Origin: Halorubrum ruber
Lineage (GTDB): Archaea; Halobacteriota; Halobacteria; Halobacteriales; Haloferacaceae
DNA length: 64,000 bases
Assembly (NCBI RefSeq): GCF_018228765.1
Contig: NZ_CP073695.1
Span: 2,527,218-2,591,217 of the forward strand
Reading direction: 5' to 3'
A program made the translations under genes and the position numbers. Under the pieces are notes generated by a model. The model saw nothing but the letters and a program-made list of their open reading frames with translations. It searched no databases and was not told the origin of the DNA. Positions 16,008-25,461 of this stretch are shown piece by piece. Position 1 is the stretch's first letter. Each line of letters opens with the position of its first letter.

Positions 16008-16403
16008 CCAAATCCCAGTCGCTCACTTATAAATGGTTGGTGGCGGATCGGCGGCTGACACCGCCAAAGCCTCAGCCGCTCGTTTATAAATAACTGACCG
16101 CTGAACGGCGGCAAACTACTCCAAAGCCCCAGCCGCGAGGACTCGCGCGGCTCGCTGCGCTCCTCGCTCAGTCGCTGGCGCTCCTTCGCTGCGGTGCTTG
16201 CGTCACCGTGCGTCGTCCTCGCGACTGCCCCTTTGAGCCCCACCCCTCACAGCACCGCACCTCTCACCTCCCCACCCTCGTCGGGCGCGTCCATCGGGCT
16301 CCCTTCGGTCGCCCTCGGCGCGCCCGACTCCCTCGCGCGTGCTCCTCGCGGCCGCCTTCGGCGGCCACTCGGAGGCACGCGCCACCGCAGTTTTGTTTAT
16401 AAA
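16008..16403 (-). repeat. Class II repeat unit, copy 3, with 57-bp tail
   Basis: Core on the - strand at 16121-16386. P1 arms GCGCGTGC/GCACGCGC enclose a GGCCGCC/GGCGGCC hairpin. The second hairpin has 10-bp arms GTCGGGCGCG/CGCGCCCGAC, unlike copies 1, 2, 5 and 7. The middle box here is CTCAAAGGGGCAGTC, with one G-U pair replacing G-C. The tail is one 57-bp unit (16064-16120) and one of 56 bp (16008-16063), each carrying a CCAAAGCC-like box and TTATAAAT. A TTTATAAAT at 16395-16403 closes the mutL side. The stretch 15887-16007 holds nothing else I recognise. Confidence 0.75.
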
Positions 16404-16489
16404 TGATGTACTCGTTGGACTTCAGTCCGTCCTGCGTCGCCGCCGGCGACAACGGCTTGAAGTGCGCGCTCGTCGGACAGTCGGTAAGC

Positions 16490-18817
16490 ATGGAGCCGCC
16501 AGACATCGAGCGGTTGGACGAGCGGACCGTCCAGCGGATCGCGGCCGGCGAGGTCGTCGAGCGCCCCGCAAGCGTCGTGAAGGAGTTAGTCGAGAACAGC
16601 CTCGACGCGGGGGCGAGCCGCGTGGCGGTGTCGGTCGAGTCGGGCGGCACCGAGGGGATCCGCGTCCGCGACGACGGCGTCGGCATCCCCGCGGACCAGC
16701 TGGAGGCGGCCGTCGCGGAGCACGCCACCTCGAAGATCGGCGACATCGAGGACCTCGACCGCGGCGTCGGCACGCTCGGCTTCCGCGGCGAGGCGCTGTA
16801 CACCGTCGGCGCCGTCTCCCGGCTCACCGTGCGCTCGCGCCCCCCGAACGCCGAGGCGGGCGCGGAGATAACGGTCGAAGGCGGCGAGGTCGGGGAGGTG
16901 CGCCCCGCGGGCTGTCCCGCGGGCACGACCGTCGAGGTCGACGACCTCTTTTATAATACCCCCGCCCGCGAGAAGTTCCTCAAGCGGACCGCCACCGAGT
17001 TCGACCACGTGAACACGGTCGTGACGAGCTACGCGCTGGCGAACCCGGACGTAGCCGTCTCCTTGGAACACGACGGCCGCGAGACGTTCGCGACCGAGGG
17101 GAACGGCGACTTCCGCTCGGCCGTCCTCGCCGTCTACGGCCGCGAGGTGGCCGAGTCGATGATCGACGTGGAGTGGACGCCCGACGAGGCGAACGCGGAC
17201 GGAGCGGCCGGCGATGCCGTCGACGACGCCCCGGTCCAGCGCGTGACGGGGCTCGTCTCGCACCCCGAGACGGCGCGCTCGACGCGCGACTACCTCTCGA
17301 CGTACGTCAACGGCCGGTACGTCACCGCGAGCGCGCTCCGCGAGGCGACCCTCGACGCCTACGGCGGCCAGTTGGCGCCCGACCGCTACCCGTTCGCCGT
17401 CCTCTTCGTCGAGGTCCCAGCCGGCGACGTCGACGTGAACGTCCACCCGCGCAAGCTGGAGGTCCGCTTCGACGAGGAGCCAGCGGTCCGGGACGCGGTC
17501 GAGACCGCCGTCGAGGAGGCCCTGCTCGACCACGGCCTGATCCGCTCGACCGCGCCGCGCGGCCAGTCGGCGCCCGACGAGACCGCGGTCGACCCCGAGA
17601 CGCCCGACGTCGAGGCCGTCGGCGGCGCGAACACGGACCACGAGCGCGCCGCGCGCGAGGGGCGCGAGCCCGCGACCTCGGACGTCGAGGCCGACAGCGG
17701 CGCAGACTCGCCCGACGCCGGCGGCCCCGCGGCGCCGACCGAACTGGACCCCTCGGACGACGCGGCGTGGGCGGTTGACGGCCTGAGCGGCGAGGACGGG
17801 GCCACGAGCGGACCGGTCGACGGACGGACGGAGCGCGGACTCGGCGACGCGGACGACGACGCCCGCCCCTCGCCGCGGAGCTGGCAGGACGACTCTGCGG
17901 AACGGGACGGCGAGCCGTCGGCGGGAACCGAAGATATCGCGAGCGGAACCGACGATACCGCGGAGACCCTGACCGACGCGGTCGATCGCGAGGCCGATTC
18001 GGCGGACCCCGGGACTCCGGAAGGATCACCACCGACCGACGACGGACCGGACCGCGACGAGGGGTCGGTCGACGGCGACACGTCGACTCTGATCGAGGCG
18101 GATTCCGACGACGACGCCACGCCCCCGACCGCCAGCACGCGCGCCGCGCCGCGACAGCGGACCCTCGACGGCGACGGGACGGAGAGCGAGCGCGAGTTCG
18201 ACTCGCTGCCCTCGCTGCGGGTGCTCGGACAGCTCCACGAGACGTACGTGGTCGCGGAGGCGCCCGACGGGCTCGTGCTGATCGACCAGCACGCGGCCGA
18301 CGAGCGGGTGAACTACGAGCGGCTGAAGGCGGCCTTCGCGGACGGCGCGGACGCGCAGGCGCTCGCGGAGCCGGTCCGCATCGAACTGACCGCGCGCGAG
18401 GCGGCGCTGTTCGAGGAGTTCGTCGACGACCTGGCCGAGATCGGGTTTCGTGCGGAGCGCGCGGGCGACCGCGAGGTCTCTGTGACGGCGGTCCCGGCCG
18501 TCTTCGACGCCGCGCTCGACCCCGACCTCCTGCGGGACGTGCTCTCCGCGCTGGTCGACGACGCCGCCGCGGGCGACGAGCCGGTCGCGGACGTCGTCGA
18601 CGAGCTGCTCGCCGACCTCGCGTGTTACCCCTCCGTCACGGGGAACACCTCGCTGACCGAGGGGCGGGTCGTCGACCTCCTCGACCGCCTCGACGCCTGC
18701 GAGAACCCCTACGCCTGCCCGCACGGGCGCCCGGTCGTGATCCGGCTCGACCGCGACGAGATCGGGTCGCGGTTCGAGCGCGACTACCCGGGCCACGGCG
18801 GCCGGCGTGCGGAGTGA
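16490..18817 (+). CDS. mutL: DNA mismatch repair protein MutL
   Basis: A 775-residue GHKL ATPase. The N domain has motif I ELVENSLDAGAS, motif II RDDGVGI and motif III TSKI...LGFRGEAL. Residues ~345-570 are a low-complexity acidic linker longer than in bacteria. The C domain carries the endonuclease motif DQHAADERVNYE plus ACYPSV and CPHGRPVVI, so a nicking MutL is predicted. No mutS lies beside it in this window. The ATG at 16490 is chosen because the GHKL fold starts at once; upstream sequence is repeat element and leader. A repeat copy ends 87 bp upstream and may influence transcription. Confidence 0.95.
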   Translation: MEPPDIERLDERTVQRIAAGEVVERPASVVKELVENSLDAGASRVAVSVESGGTEGIRVRDDGVGIPADQLEAAVAEHATSKIGDIEDLDRGVGTLGFRGEALYTVGAVSRLTVRSRPPNAEAGAEITVEGGEVGEVRPAGCPAGTTVEVDDLFYNTPAREKFLKRTATEFDHVNTVVTSYALANPDVAVSLEHDGRETFATEGNGDFRSAVLAVYGREVAESMIDVEWTPDEANADGAAGDAVDDAPVQRVTGLVSHPETARSTRDYLSTYVNGRYVTASALREATLDAYGGQLAPDRYPFAVLFVEVPAGDVDVNVHPRKLEVRFDEEPAVRDAVETAVEEALLDHGLIRSTAPRGQSAPDETAVDPETPDVEAVGGANTDHERAAREGREPATSDVEADSGADSPDAGGPAAPTELDPSDDAAWAVDGLSGEDGATSGPVDGRTERGLGDADDDARPSPRSWQDDSAERDGEPSAGTEDIASGTDDTAETLTDAVDREADSADPGTPEGSPPTDDGPDRDEGSVDGDTSTLIEADSDDDATPPTASTRAAPRQRTLDGDGTESEREFDSLPSLRVLGQLHETYVVAEAPDGLVLIDQHAADERVNYERLKAAFADGADAQALAEPVRIELTAREAALFEEFVDDLAEIGFRAERAGDREVSVTAVPAVFDAALDPDLLRDVLSALVDDAAAGDEPVADVVDELLADLACYPSVTGNTSLTEGRVVDLLDRLDACENPYACPHGRPVVIRLDRDEIGSRFERDYPGHGGRRAE

Positions 18818-18903
18818 CGGTGCGCGGAGCGAGTCGGTGGGGAAGCCTCTCTCCGTCGACCGCAGAGAGGTACGTTTTAGGCGACCGCGGCCGACCCGCG
18901 GAC

Positions 18904-20064
18904 ATGGAACGCGTAGCGATCGTCGGCGCGTCGATGACCCGGTTCGGGCAGCGCGACGCCTGGGTGCGGGAGCTGCTGGCGGAGGCGGGCGCGGCCGCGC
19001 TCGACGACGCCGGCGTCGACGGCGACGACCTCGATCACCTGTACGTCTCGAACATGGCCAGCGGCGAGTTCGAGGGACAGACCGGCGTCCCGAACGCGCT
19101 CGCGCACGACCTGGCGGCCCAGCCGGCCTACACCGCCCGTATCGACCAAACCTCCTCGTCCGGCGGCGCGGGCGTGTACGCCGCGTGGCAGTCGGTCGCG
19201 TCCGGCGCGAGCGACCTCACGATGCTCGTCGGCGGCGAGAAGATGACCCACCGGACGACGTCGGAGGCGACCGACGTGATCGCGTCGCTCACCCACCCGG
19301 TCGAGTACAAGCAGGGCGTCACGCTGCCCTCCTTCGCGGGGCTCACGGCGCGGCTCTACCTCGACGAGTACGACGCGCCCCGCGAGAGCCTCGGGAAGGT
19401 CGCGGTGAAGAACCACCGGAACGGCGTGGACAACCCCCACGCGCAGTTCCAAAAAGAAGTGGACCTCGACACTGTCCTCGACTCGCCGATCGTCGCCGAC
19501 CCGCTCCGACTGTACGACTTCTGTCCGATCACGGACGGCTCCGCGGCGCTCGTGTTCTGCCCCGAGTCCGTCGCGGAGGAGTACGCGCCCGACGGCAGCT
19601 ACGCCGTCATCTCGGGGATCGGCGGCGCGACCGACACCCACGTCGTCCACGAGCGCGCGGACCCGACGACGATGGGCGGCGTCGTCGACTCCTCCGATAT
19701 CGCCTACGAGATGGCCGGGATCGGCCCGGACGACGTCGACGTGGCCGAGCTCCACGACATGTTCACCATCCTCGAGTTCCTCCAGAGCGAGGACCTCGGC
19801 TTCTTCGAGAAGGGCGAGGGGTGGAAGGCGGTCGAGGAGGGCGTCACCGACCGCGACGGCGACCTCCCGATCAACACCTCCGGCGGGCTCAAGTCGAAGG
19901 GCCACCCGCTCGGCGCGAGCGGCGTCGCACAGGTGTACGAGATATTCAAGCAGGTCACGGGTGACGCCGGCCCGCGACAGGTCGAGGCCGACAGGGGGCT
20001 CGCCTGCAACGTCGGCGGGTTCGGGAACTGCGTGACCACGACGATCCTGGAGGGAAGCCAATGA
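18904..20064 (+). CDS. Thiolase family protein (acetyl-CoA acyltransferase, alpha subunit)
   Basis: A 386-residue archaeal-type thiolase. A nucleophile-region segment (DQTSSSGGAGVYAAW) has serine rather than cysteine at the usual position. NTSGGLKSKGHPLGASG carries the catalytic histidine, and CNVGGFGNC the C-terminal cysteine. Archaeal thiolases of this type work with a DUF35 zinc/OB-fold partner, encoded next with a 4-nt overlap. The lack of an obvious N-terminal Cys nucleophile means the enzyme may belong to the SCP2-like or non-canonical subgroup. Role in acetoacetyl-CoA, beta-oxidation or polyhydroxyalkanoate precursor supply cannot be separated here. Confidence 0.85.
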   Translation: MERVAIVGASMTRFGQRDAWVRELLAEAGAAALDDAGVDGDDLDHLYVSNMASGEFEGQTGVPNALAHDLAAQPAYTARIDQTSSSGGAGVYAAWQSVASGASDLTMLVGGEKMTHRTTSEATDVIASLTHPVEYKQGVTLPSFAGLTARLYLDEYDAPRESLGKVAVKNHRNGVDNPHAQFQKEVDLDTVLDSPIVADPLRLYDFCPITDGSAALVFCPESVAEEYAPDGSYAVISGIGGATDTHVVHERADPTTMGGVVDSSDIAYEMAGIGPDDVDVAELHDMFTILEFLQSEDLGFFEKGEGWKAVEEGVTDRDGDLPINTSGGLKSKGHPLGASGVAQVYEIFKQVTGDAGPRQVEADRGLACNVGGFGNCVTTTILEGSQ

Positions 20065-20510
20065 GCGACAACGACGCGAGCGACACCGAAACCGAAGGGG
20101 CGGACAGCGCGGAACCGACGTTCGAGGCCGCGGAGTACGCGGACGGGACGGTCACCTACCCGCCCCACACCGTGGGCCCGAACGGCGCCGAGCGCGTCGG
20201 GACGGTCGACCTCCGCGAGTACGAGGGCCGGGTCGTCACGTGGACCACCTCGACAGCGACGCCCCCGGGCGTCCGAGAGCCGAACACCCTCGCCATCGTC
20301 GAGTTCGACATGGGCGACGGCTACGACGGACCGCCGGTCCGCGCGCTCGGGCAGATCGCCGAACACGAGAGCACCGGCGAGCAGTTCGACGTCGAGATCG
20401 GCGACCGCGTCGAGCCGGCCTACGCCGACGAACTGCGCGAGCCGGGCGCCGGCATCCGCGAGCCGGAGAGCCAGGACTGGGACGGCTTCCGGTTCCGGCC
20501 GGCCGAGTAG
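20061..20510 (+). CDS. DUF35 OB-fold partner of the thiolase
   Basis: A 149-residue protein with an acidic N-terminal extension (residues 1-25), then the DUF35 beta-barrel: VGTVDLREYEGRVVTWTT, FDMGDG and a GDRVEPAY strand. The canonical zinc-ribbon cysteines of DUF35 are absent, leaving an OB-fold-only form. The start codon overlaps the thiolase stop (ATGA), so the two products are made together. In known haloarchaeal two-subunit thiolases this small subunit is needed for activity; applying that here is inference from gene order and fold. Confidence 0.78.
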   Translation: MSDNDASDTETEGADSAEPTFEAAEYADGTVTYPPHTVGPNGAERVGTVDLREYEGRVVTWTTSTATPPGVREPNTLAIVEFDMGDGYDGPPVRALGQIAEHESTGEQFDVEIGDRVEPAYADELREPGAGIREPESQDWDGFRFRPAE

Positions 20511-20534
20511 CTGAACTCGTCTTCAGTTCGAGCC

Positions 20535-21113
20535 TCAGGCCCGGAACCGCGCCGCGCCAGAGTCGGCGAGCGGTCCGAGCCGCTCCTCGTGGACCCCGTC
20601 GAGCGTGTACACGTCGGGTCGGTACCGGATCGCATCGGTTACCCCGTGAACCTCCCTGAGCCGATGCCGAACCCGGTCGACGTCCGCCCGGTCGAAGTAG
20701 TTCGGCGTGAACACCAGCACGGCGTGGTCCGTCTCGCCGAACGCCTCGCGGCCGGCGCGCGTCGTCACCTTCGCGTCCCAGAACCGCCCGGCTTCGACGT
20801 CCTCGACGACCGCTTCCCAGAGGTCGTCGACCGTCTCGGCGGGGCGCTCGACGAGCCACTTCCCGCTCAGGTACGTCGTCTCCAGCGCGAGGCGGTCGAC
20901 GTCGCGGACGGTCTCGGGGTCGGCCGGGAGCGACGCTTCTCGCTCTCGGTCGACTCCCGGCAGGTCCGCCTCGCTCGTCGCGGCCGGTCGCGTCACGTCG
21001 TGGTCGGGAAAGTAGCCGTCGCGGGCCTGTCGCGGAAAACCGGTCACGTGCTTGACCCGGAGCCAGTGCCACCCCTCCTCGTCGATTTCGGTGGGAGAGC
21101 GGTCGGTGACCAT
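20535..21113 (-). CDS. DUF1917 (BLES03-like) putative phosphothreonine-lyase-domain protein
   Basis: A 192-residue protein. GWHWLRVK near the N terminus, YLSGKWLVERP, DLWEAVVEDVEAGRFWDAKVTT and VLVFTPNYFDRADVDRVRHRL are the conserved blocks of the DUF1917 family, whose fold resembles phosphothreonine lyases and human BLES03. The catalytic function in archaea is not established. The start at MVTDRSP is preferred because the conserved part begins at residue 15 and the upstream frame is arginine-rich shadow sequence. Confidence 0.7.
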   Translation of the reverse strand: MVTDRSPTEIDEEGWHWLRVKHVTGFPRQARDGYFPDHDVTRPAATSEADLPGVDREREASLPADPETVRDVDRLALETTYLSGKWLVERPAETVDDLWEAVVEDVEAGRFWDAKVTTRAGREAFGETDHAVLVFTPNYFDRADVDRVRHRLREVHGVTDAIRYRPDVYTLDGVHEERLGPLADSGAARFRA

Positions 21114-21208
21114 AGGACGGGTTGCGCGCCGCGGGGCAAAACGCTCCCGCTCGCGCGGAAAACGGTCCCCGCCCGTGACGGCACGCCGAGGAGACCGGCC
21201 CGCGGCGC

Positions 21209-21988
21209 TCAGATCCGGCGATAGTCGCCGAGTCGCGTCCCGTCGAGGAGGTACGCGTCCGCCTGCGGCAGCGCTGCGGGGAGGTACGGCGCGAGGAACG
21301 ACTGCCCCTCGACGTTCACCCACGTGCCGCCGGAGCGCTCGTTGAACGCGGGGAAGACGACGAGTTCGGGTGGGTCGGCGTCGCGGGCGTCCCCGACGCC
21401 GTCCGCGCCGTCCTCGGTGAACGCCGCGGGGTCGAGTTCGCCGCGGAGCCACGCGCGCTCGACACGCGACCCGCCGACGGCGTCCTCCAGCCGGACCTGC
21501 GGGTGCTCGTGGCCGGTACAGACCACGTCGGCGTCGAGGAGCACGGGGTCGGGCCACGTGTGGCCGTGGACGACGCCGACGTCGCCGTCGAGCACGCGCC
21601 CGCCGGCGCCGATCACGTCGAGCTCGTCCGCGAACGCCGCCGCGACGCCCGCGTCGTGGTTCCCCTCGACGAGCGTCATCGGTACGCGGTCGGTGACGGC
21701 GCGGATCAGGGTTTCCAGCTCCTCGCGCTCGTCGCCGTCGGGCGCGCCGATCCGGTGCGCGAGGTCGCCGAGGACGACGAGCCGGTCCGCGCCGGTCTCG
21801 GCGATCAGGTCGACGAGGCGCTCCCGGCGCTCGTCGGCGCGCGAGTCTAATTCGACGCCGCGCTCGTAGCGCAGGCCGACCTCGATGCCGGCGTGGACAT
21901 CGGCGACAAGCAACGCGCGCTCGTCGCCGAGGTCCGCCACGGCCGCCGGCTCGCCGACCACCGGTTCGACGGCTGGCGCGTCGCCCAT
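21209..21988 (-). CDS. rpe: Calcineurin-like metallophosphoesterase of the RPA operon
   Basis: A 259-residue phosphoesterase. The metallophosphatase motifs are present: LLVADVHAGIE (D, H), VVLGDLAHR (GD), GNHDAG, VVHGHTWPD and CTGHEHPQV. Its start overlaps the stop of the upstream RPA-associated gene by one base (TGATG), making it third in an rpa-rpap-phosphoesterase operon. That order matches the haloarchaeal rpa1 operon, whose last gene is called rpe; its phosphorylated substrate is unknown to me. Confidence 0.85.
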   Translation of the reverse strand: MGDAPAVEPVVGEPAAVADLGDERALLVADVHAGIEVGLRYERGVELDSRADERRERLVDLIAETGADRLVVLGDLAHRIGAPDGDEREELETLIRAVTDRVPMTLVEGNHDAGVAAAFADELDVIGAGGRVLDGDVGVVHGHTWPDPVLLDADVVCTGHEHPQVRLEDAVGGSRVERAWLRGELDPAAFTEDGADGVGDARDADPPELVVFPAFNERSGGTWVNVEGQSFLAPYLPAALPQADAYLLDGTRLGDYRRI

Positions 21989-23696
21989 CAGATCGGCTTG
22001 AGCAGCCCGTCGCCGGGCTCGTAACACTGCCCGCTCATCAGCGCGTCCTGAATGGCGTCCTCGACCGCGCCGGGGTCGGCGCCGTGCTCGGCGGCGACGC
22101 GCTCGACGACCGCCTCGCGGGGCGCACCGTCGCCGTCGTCGAGGTCGCCCATCGCCGCGACCGCCGCGGCTTCGAGGTCGACGTCGCCGGCGTCTCCGTC
22201 GGTATCGGCCTCGGTTTCGGCCTCGGCCTCGCTGTCGGCGGCGGTCGCGGAGTCGGCCGCGTCGGCCCCGTCGTTTTCAGTACCGGGCGCGACCGCCTCC
22301 TCCGCGGCCGCGGCGGGGTCCTCGGCCTCCTCGGCGAGCTCCTCCGGGTCGGGCACGTCGATGTCGGCCTCACCGGGCTCGTCGACCTCGGTCCCGGTCG
22401 AGAAGTCGGTGCCGAACTCCGACTCGATCTCCTCGCGCTCCTCCTCGTCGAGCTGGTACATGTCGTCGGCGTCCGCGTCCGGATCGAGGTCCGGGGTCGC
22501 GTCCGCGTCGCCGTCGGCGTCCGGATCGAGGTCCGCGTCGCCGTCGGCGTCGAAGTCGCCGAGTCCGCCCTCGCCGGCCGCGCCGCCGTCCTCGTCGGTC
22601 GCGGCGCCGCTCTCGGTGGAGTCACCCGCGTTGTCGCCGAGCGACTCGGGCTCGGCGGCCGGGGTCGACTCCGGCTCGGACGTGTCGTCCGCCGGAGATT
22701 CGGGGGGCTCGTCGACCGCCGTCTCGGTCGAGTCGTCGAGTGACGAGTCGGTGTCGGCGGTCGAGTCGGCATCGACAGTCGAGCCGGAGCCGTCGATCGA
22801 GCCGGAGCCGTCGATCGAGCCGGAGCCGTCGATCGAGCCGGAGTCCACGGTCTGTTCCGACTCCGCGGTCGAGTCGGCGTCGATCTCCTCGGAGGACGAT
22901 TCCGGCTCGGCGCCGGCGTCCTCGCCCGCGACCTCCTTGCTTTCGACCGCCGCCGCCGGCTGCGCGACCGTCACGTCGGTGTCGGGGAGCGGCCCGATCG
23001 CGGTCGCCTCGCCCTCGTCGGGGGCGAGGTCGAGGGCGCGGACCTCGTCGCGGTCGCCCGCGATCATCTCCAGCGCGTCGACCGCGAGCCGGCGGACCGC
23101 CTCGGCGTAGGCCGCGGTCGTGCCGTAGTGGTCGAGCGACTTCGGGATCCCCGCCGCGAGGGGGCGGGGGCGCCGCCTGCCTCCAGCGCCGCGCGGAGGT
23201 CGTCGCCGCGCAGGTCGGAGTCGAGCGCCTTCTCGAACACCGCGAGGCGGTCGAGGGTCGCCTCGGCGGCGGAGACGACCCAGCGGTCGCGGGTGTCGGC
23301 GTCGACCTCGTTGAGGCTCTCGGGGCGGACGGAGGTGAACACCCGGTCGGAGTCCTCGGGCTCGAAGGTGCGCGCCTTGCCGGTGAGCGCGACGAACGCC
23401 GGCGGTTCCGCGCGTTCGAGGAAGGTCTGCGCCTCCGGCTGGTACTGGCCGGCGTAGGTGACGAACGCGCCGGAGGGGTCGACGACGCGGCCGCGGCGCG
23501 TCTCGTCGTTGACGCGCTCGACCTCGGTGAGCACGCCCGCGGTGAACAGGCGGTTCACGCGCGCGCCGGTCGGCGTGACCACGTAGTTCGGGGCGCGCTC
23601 TTCGTCGCTCTCGGAGTACGACAGCGAGGCGTCGTCGAACTCGGCCGCGAACACCCGGTAGGCGACCTCTCGGGCGCCCGGCCCGTCGTCGCTCAT
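21988..23696 (-). pseudogene. rpap1: RPA-associated protein, interrupted by one frameshift (probable sequence error)
   Basis: This would be a ~569-residue RPA-associated protein (COG3390). The N-terminal ~180 residues, from MSDDGPGAREVAYR to LRAALEAGGAPAP, read in one frame and the rest, from LAAGIPKSLDHYG, in another. The break is at the G runs 23160-23170; adding one base there restores a continuous APAPLAAGIPKS. The C half is an acidic Asp/Glu/Ser linker with a tandem GSIDGS repeat (near 22780-22850), and a final ~60-residue winged-helix-like domain ends CYEPGDGLLKPI. It overlaps rpa1 by 4 nt. Composition shows no decay, so an assembly indel is likelier than a dead gene. Confidence 0.82.
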
Positions 23697-24967
23697 TCGC
23701 CCACCTCCGCGAGCGCGGCACGGGCGTGGTCGGCCGGGTCGTCGTCCGCGAGCTCGAACTCGACCGCGTCGAGGGTGGCGCCGTAGTCGTCGACCGAGAG
23801 GTTCCCGCGGACCCGGTAGGCGCGCCCGACGAGGGAGTCCGCGATGTCGTCGGCGACGACCGCCTTGTCCATCGCGTCCTTCGCGGCGGCGAGCGCCTCG
23901 TCGAGGCCGCCGCCGTACACCTCGGCGGTGAGCTCGTCGTCCAAGACGACCGTCACCGTGTCGGTGCCGTCGTCGAGGATGGCCTTCACCCGGAGGTCGT
24001 CCTCGCCGTCGACGTCTCCGTGGCTCCGGCACTGGCCGTTCTGGACGACGCGGCCGCACTCCGGACAGCGCTCGATGAGCCCGGAGCCGTCCCGGACCTC
24101 CAAGACGTTACCGACGACTTCGACGTCGAACATCCCGCCGGAGCCGACCGCGTCGGCGACCGAGAGCCGGGGCGCGTCCTCCGCGACCTCGACCGGGTCG
24201 GGGAGTGGGGTGACCGTCGAGAACTCGGTGAGGTTGATCGAGGGGACGCCGCGGAACTCCCGGACGTACACGTCCTCGATCCGGAGGTCCGCGCCGGCCT
24301 CGATCTCGGAACGGGGCTGCCAGTCGGTGAACGGGAGCTTCGCCGTCTCGTCGCCGACGACCCCTTCGAGGATCTCCGTCTCGCCGTCGCGCCCGGAGAT
24401 GGTCTTCTCGTCGACCTCCAGCACGCGGACCTCCACGTTGCGGCCGCGGTCGCCGGCCGCGATGTCGACGAGGCTGCGGTCGCCGCCGACTTCGTGATCG
24501 ACCTCGACTTCCTCGTCGGCGATGGCGACCGTCGTCGAGTCGTTGAGGTTGAGCTCCGGTGCGCCCTCCCACTCGCGGACGCCGGCGTTGCCGATCGTCA
24601 GCGAGTCGCCCGGCTCGAAGCCGAAGTCCTGCCAGGCGGTGTAGGAGATCACGCCGGTCTCGTCGGCGATCTCTCCCTCGCGGATCGTGAGGTCGTCGCC
24701 CTGATACCGGATCGTGCGCGTCCCCTGCGTCAGCACGCGGACGGTGACCGTCACGCCGTCGTGGTCGGTCGTGATCTCGCCGACGTCGACGGCGTCGGGC
24801 GTGGGCGACGACCCGCCGCCACCGCCGCCGTGTTTCCGGCGGACGCTCTGTTTCGCCTCGTCGATGGGGACGCTGTACTCCAGTAAGTTCTCCAGGTCGG
24901 CTTTGACCTCCTCTTTGTCGACGCCGAGGTCGGAGGCGAGCTCCTCGGCATGGCTGTTGACGTCCAT
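23693..24967 (-). CDS. rpa1: Replication protein A, multi-OB-fold single-stranded DNA-binding protein
   Basis: A 424-residue archaeal RPA. A helical N-terminal segment (residues 1-48) precedes successive OB folds, seen as repeated ITTDHDGVTVTVRVL / TIREGEI...SYTAWQDFG, then VEVRVLEVDEKTIS / LPFTDW, then a C-terminal OB with the embedded zinc finger CPECGRVVQNGQCRSHG. It is first gene of rpa1-rpap1-rpe with ATGA overlap to rpap1. This is the main ssDNA-binding factor for replication and repair. The start at MDVNSHAEE fits the known N terminus; the upstream frame is 5' flank. Confidence 0.9.
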   Translation of the reverse strand: MDVNSHAEELASDLGVDKEEVKADLENLLEYSVPIDEAKQSVRRKHGGGGGGSSPTPDAVDVGEITTDHDGVTVTVRVLTQGTRTIRYQGDDLTIREGEIADETGVISYTAWQDFGFEPGDSLTIGNAGVREWEGAPELNLNDSTTVAIADEEVEVDHEVGGDRSLVDIAAGDRGRNVEVRVLEVDEKTISGRDGETEILEGVVGDETAKLPFTDWQPRSEIEAGADLRIEDVYVREFRGVPSINLTEFSTVTPLPDPVEVAEDAPRLSVADAVGSGGMFDVEVVGNVLEVRDGSGLIERCPECGRVVQNGQCRSHGDVDGEDDLRVKAILDDGTDTVTVVLDDELTAEVYGGGLDEALAAAKDAMDKAVVADDIADSLVGRAYRVRGNLSVDDYGATLDAVEFELADDDPADHARAALAEVGE

Positions 24968-25104
24968 CGAAGCGAGGTTCGGCGCCGCCGCACAAAAGGA
25001 TTCACCACCGACAGGGTTGCCGCGACGAGATCCGCATCGGCTCACAGCGCAACTCCCGCCGCGCCGCCGGCACAGCTAAACCGCTCCCGGTCGCAAGGGC
25101 CCAC

Positions 25105-25428
25105 ATGGACGACACCGACATCAATGTCGACGCGCGGATCGCCGAGGACCGCACGGTGATCGACGTGACGGGCACGAGAGACGTCGCCGTCGTCGTGCGG
25201 TCGGAAGGCGGCGAGCGGATCTACCTCCCGCCCGAGGGGTTCGACGACCCGGTCTCCGGGTCGCCGTACACCTCGCCGTACCAGGGCGCCGGCGCGGGCG
25301 GCGAGGAGAGCCCGTACGGCGGGGCGACCGGCAGCACGCGCGGCGTGATGGAGACCGCGGACGGCTTCCGGGTCACGCATCCGCAGCCGGTGACGGAGTT
25401 CGACGTGTTCCGGGGCGAGCGGGACTGA
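25105..25428 (+). CDS. Conserved haloarchaeal protein of unknown function
   Basis: A 107-residue acidic protein divergent from rpa1. The N half looks like a beta-sandwich strand set (DARIAEDRTVIDVTGTRDVAVVVR). Residues 45-85 are a Pro/Gly/Tyr-rich stretch (SPYTSPYQGAGAGG) and the end is FRVTHPQPVTEFDVFR. No catalytic motif or membrane segment. It is separated from rpa1 by a 137-bp shared promoter region. I do not recognise the family by function. Confidence 0.55.
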   Translation: MDDTDINVDARIAEDRTVIDVTGTRDVAVVVRSEGGERIYLPPEGFDDPVSGSPYTSPYQGAGAGGEESPYGGATGSTRGVMETADGFRVTHPQPVTEFDVFRGERD

Positions 25429-25461
25429 CGGAAGGCTCCGCGAAGAGGGGGTACGGATCGA

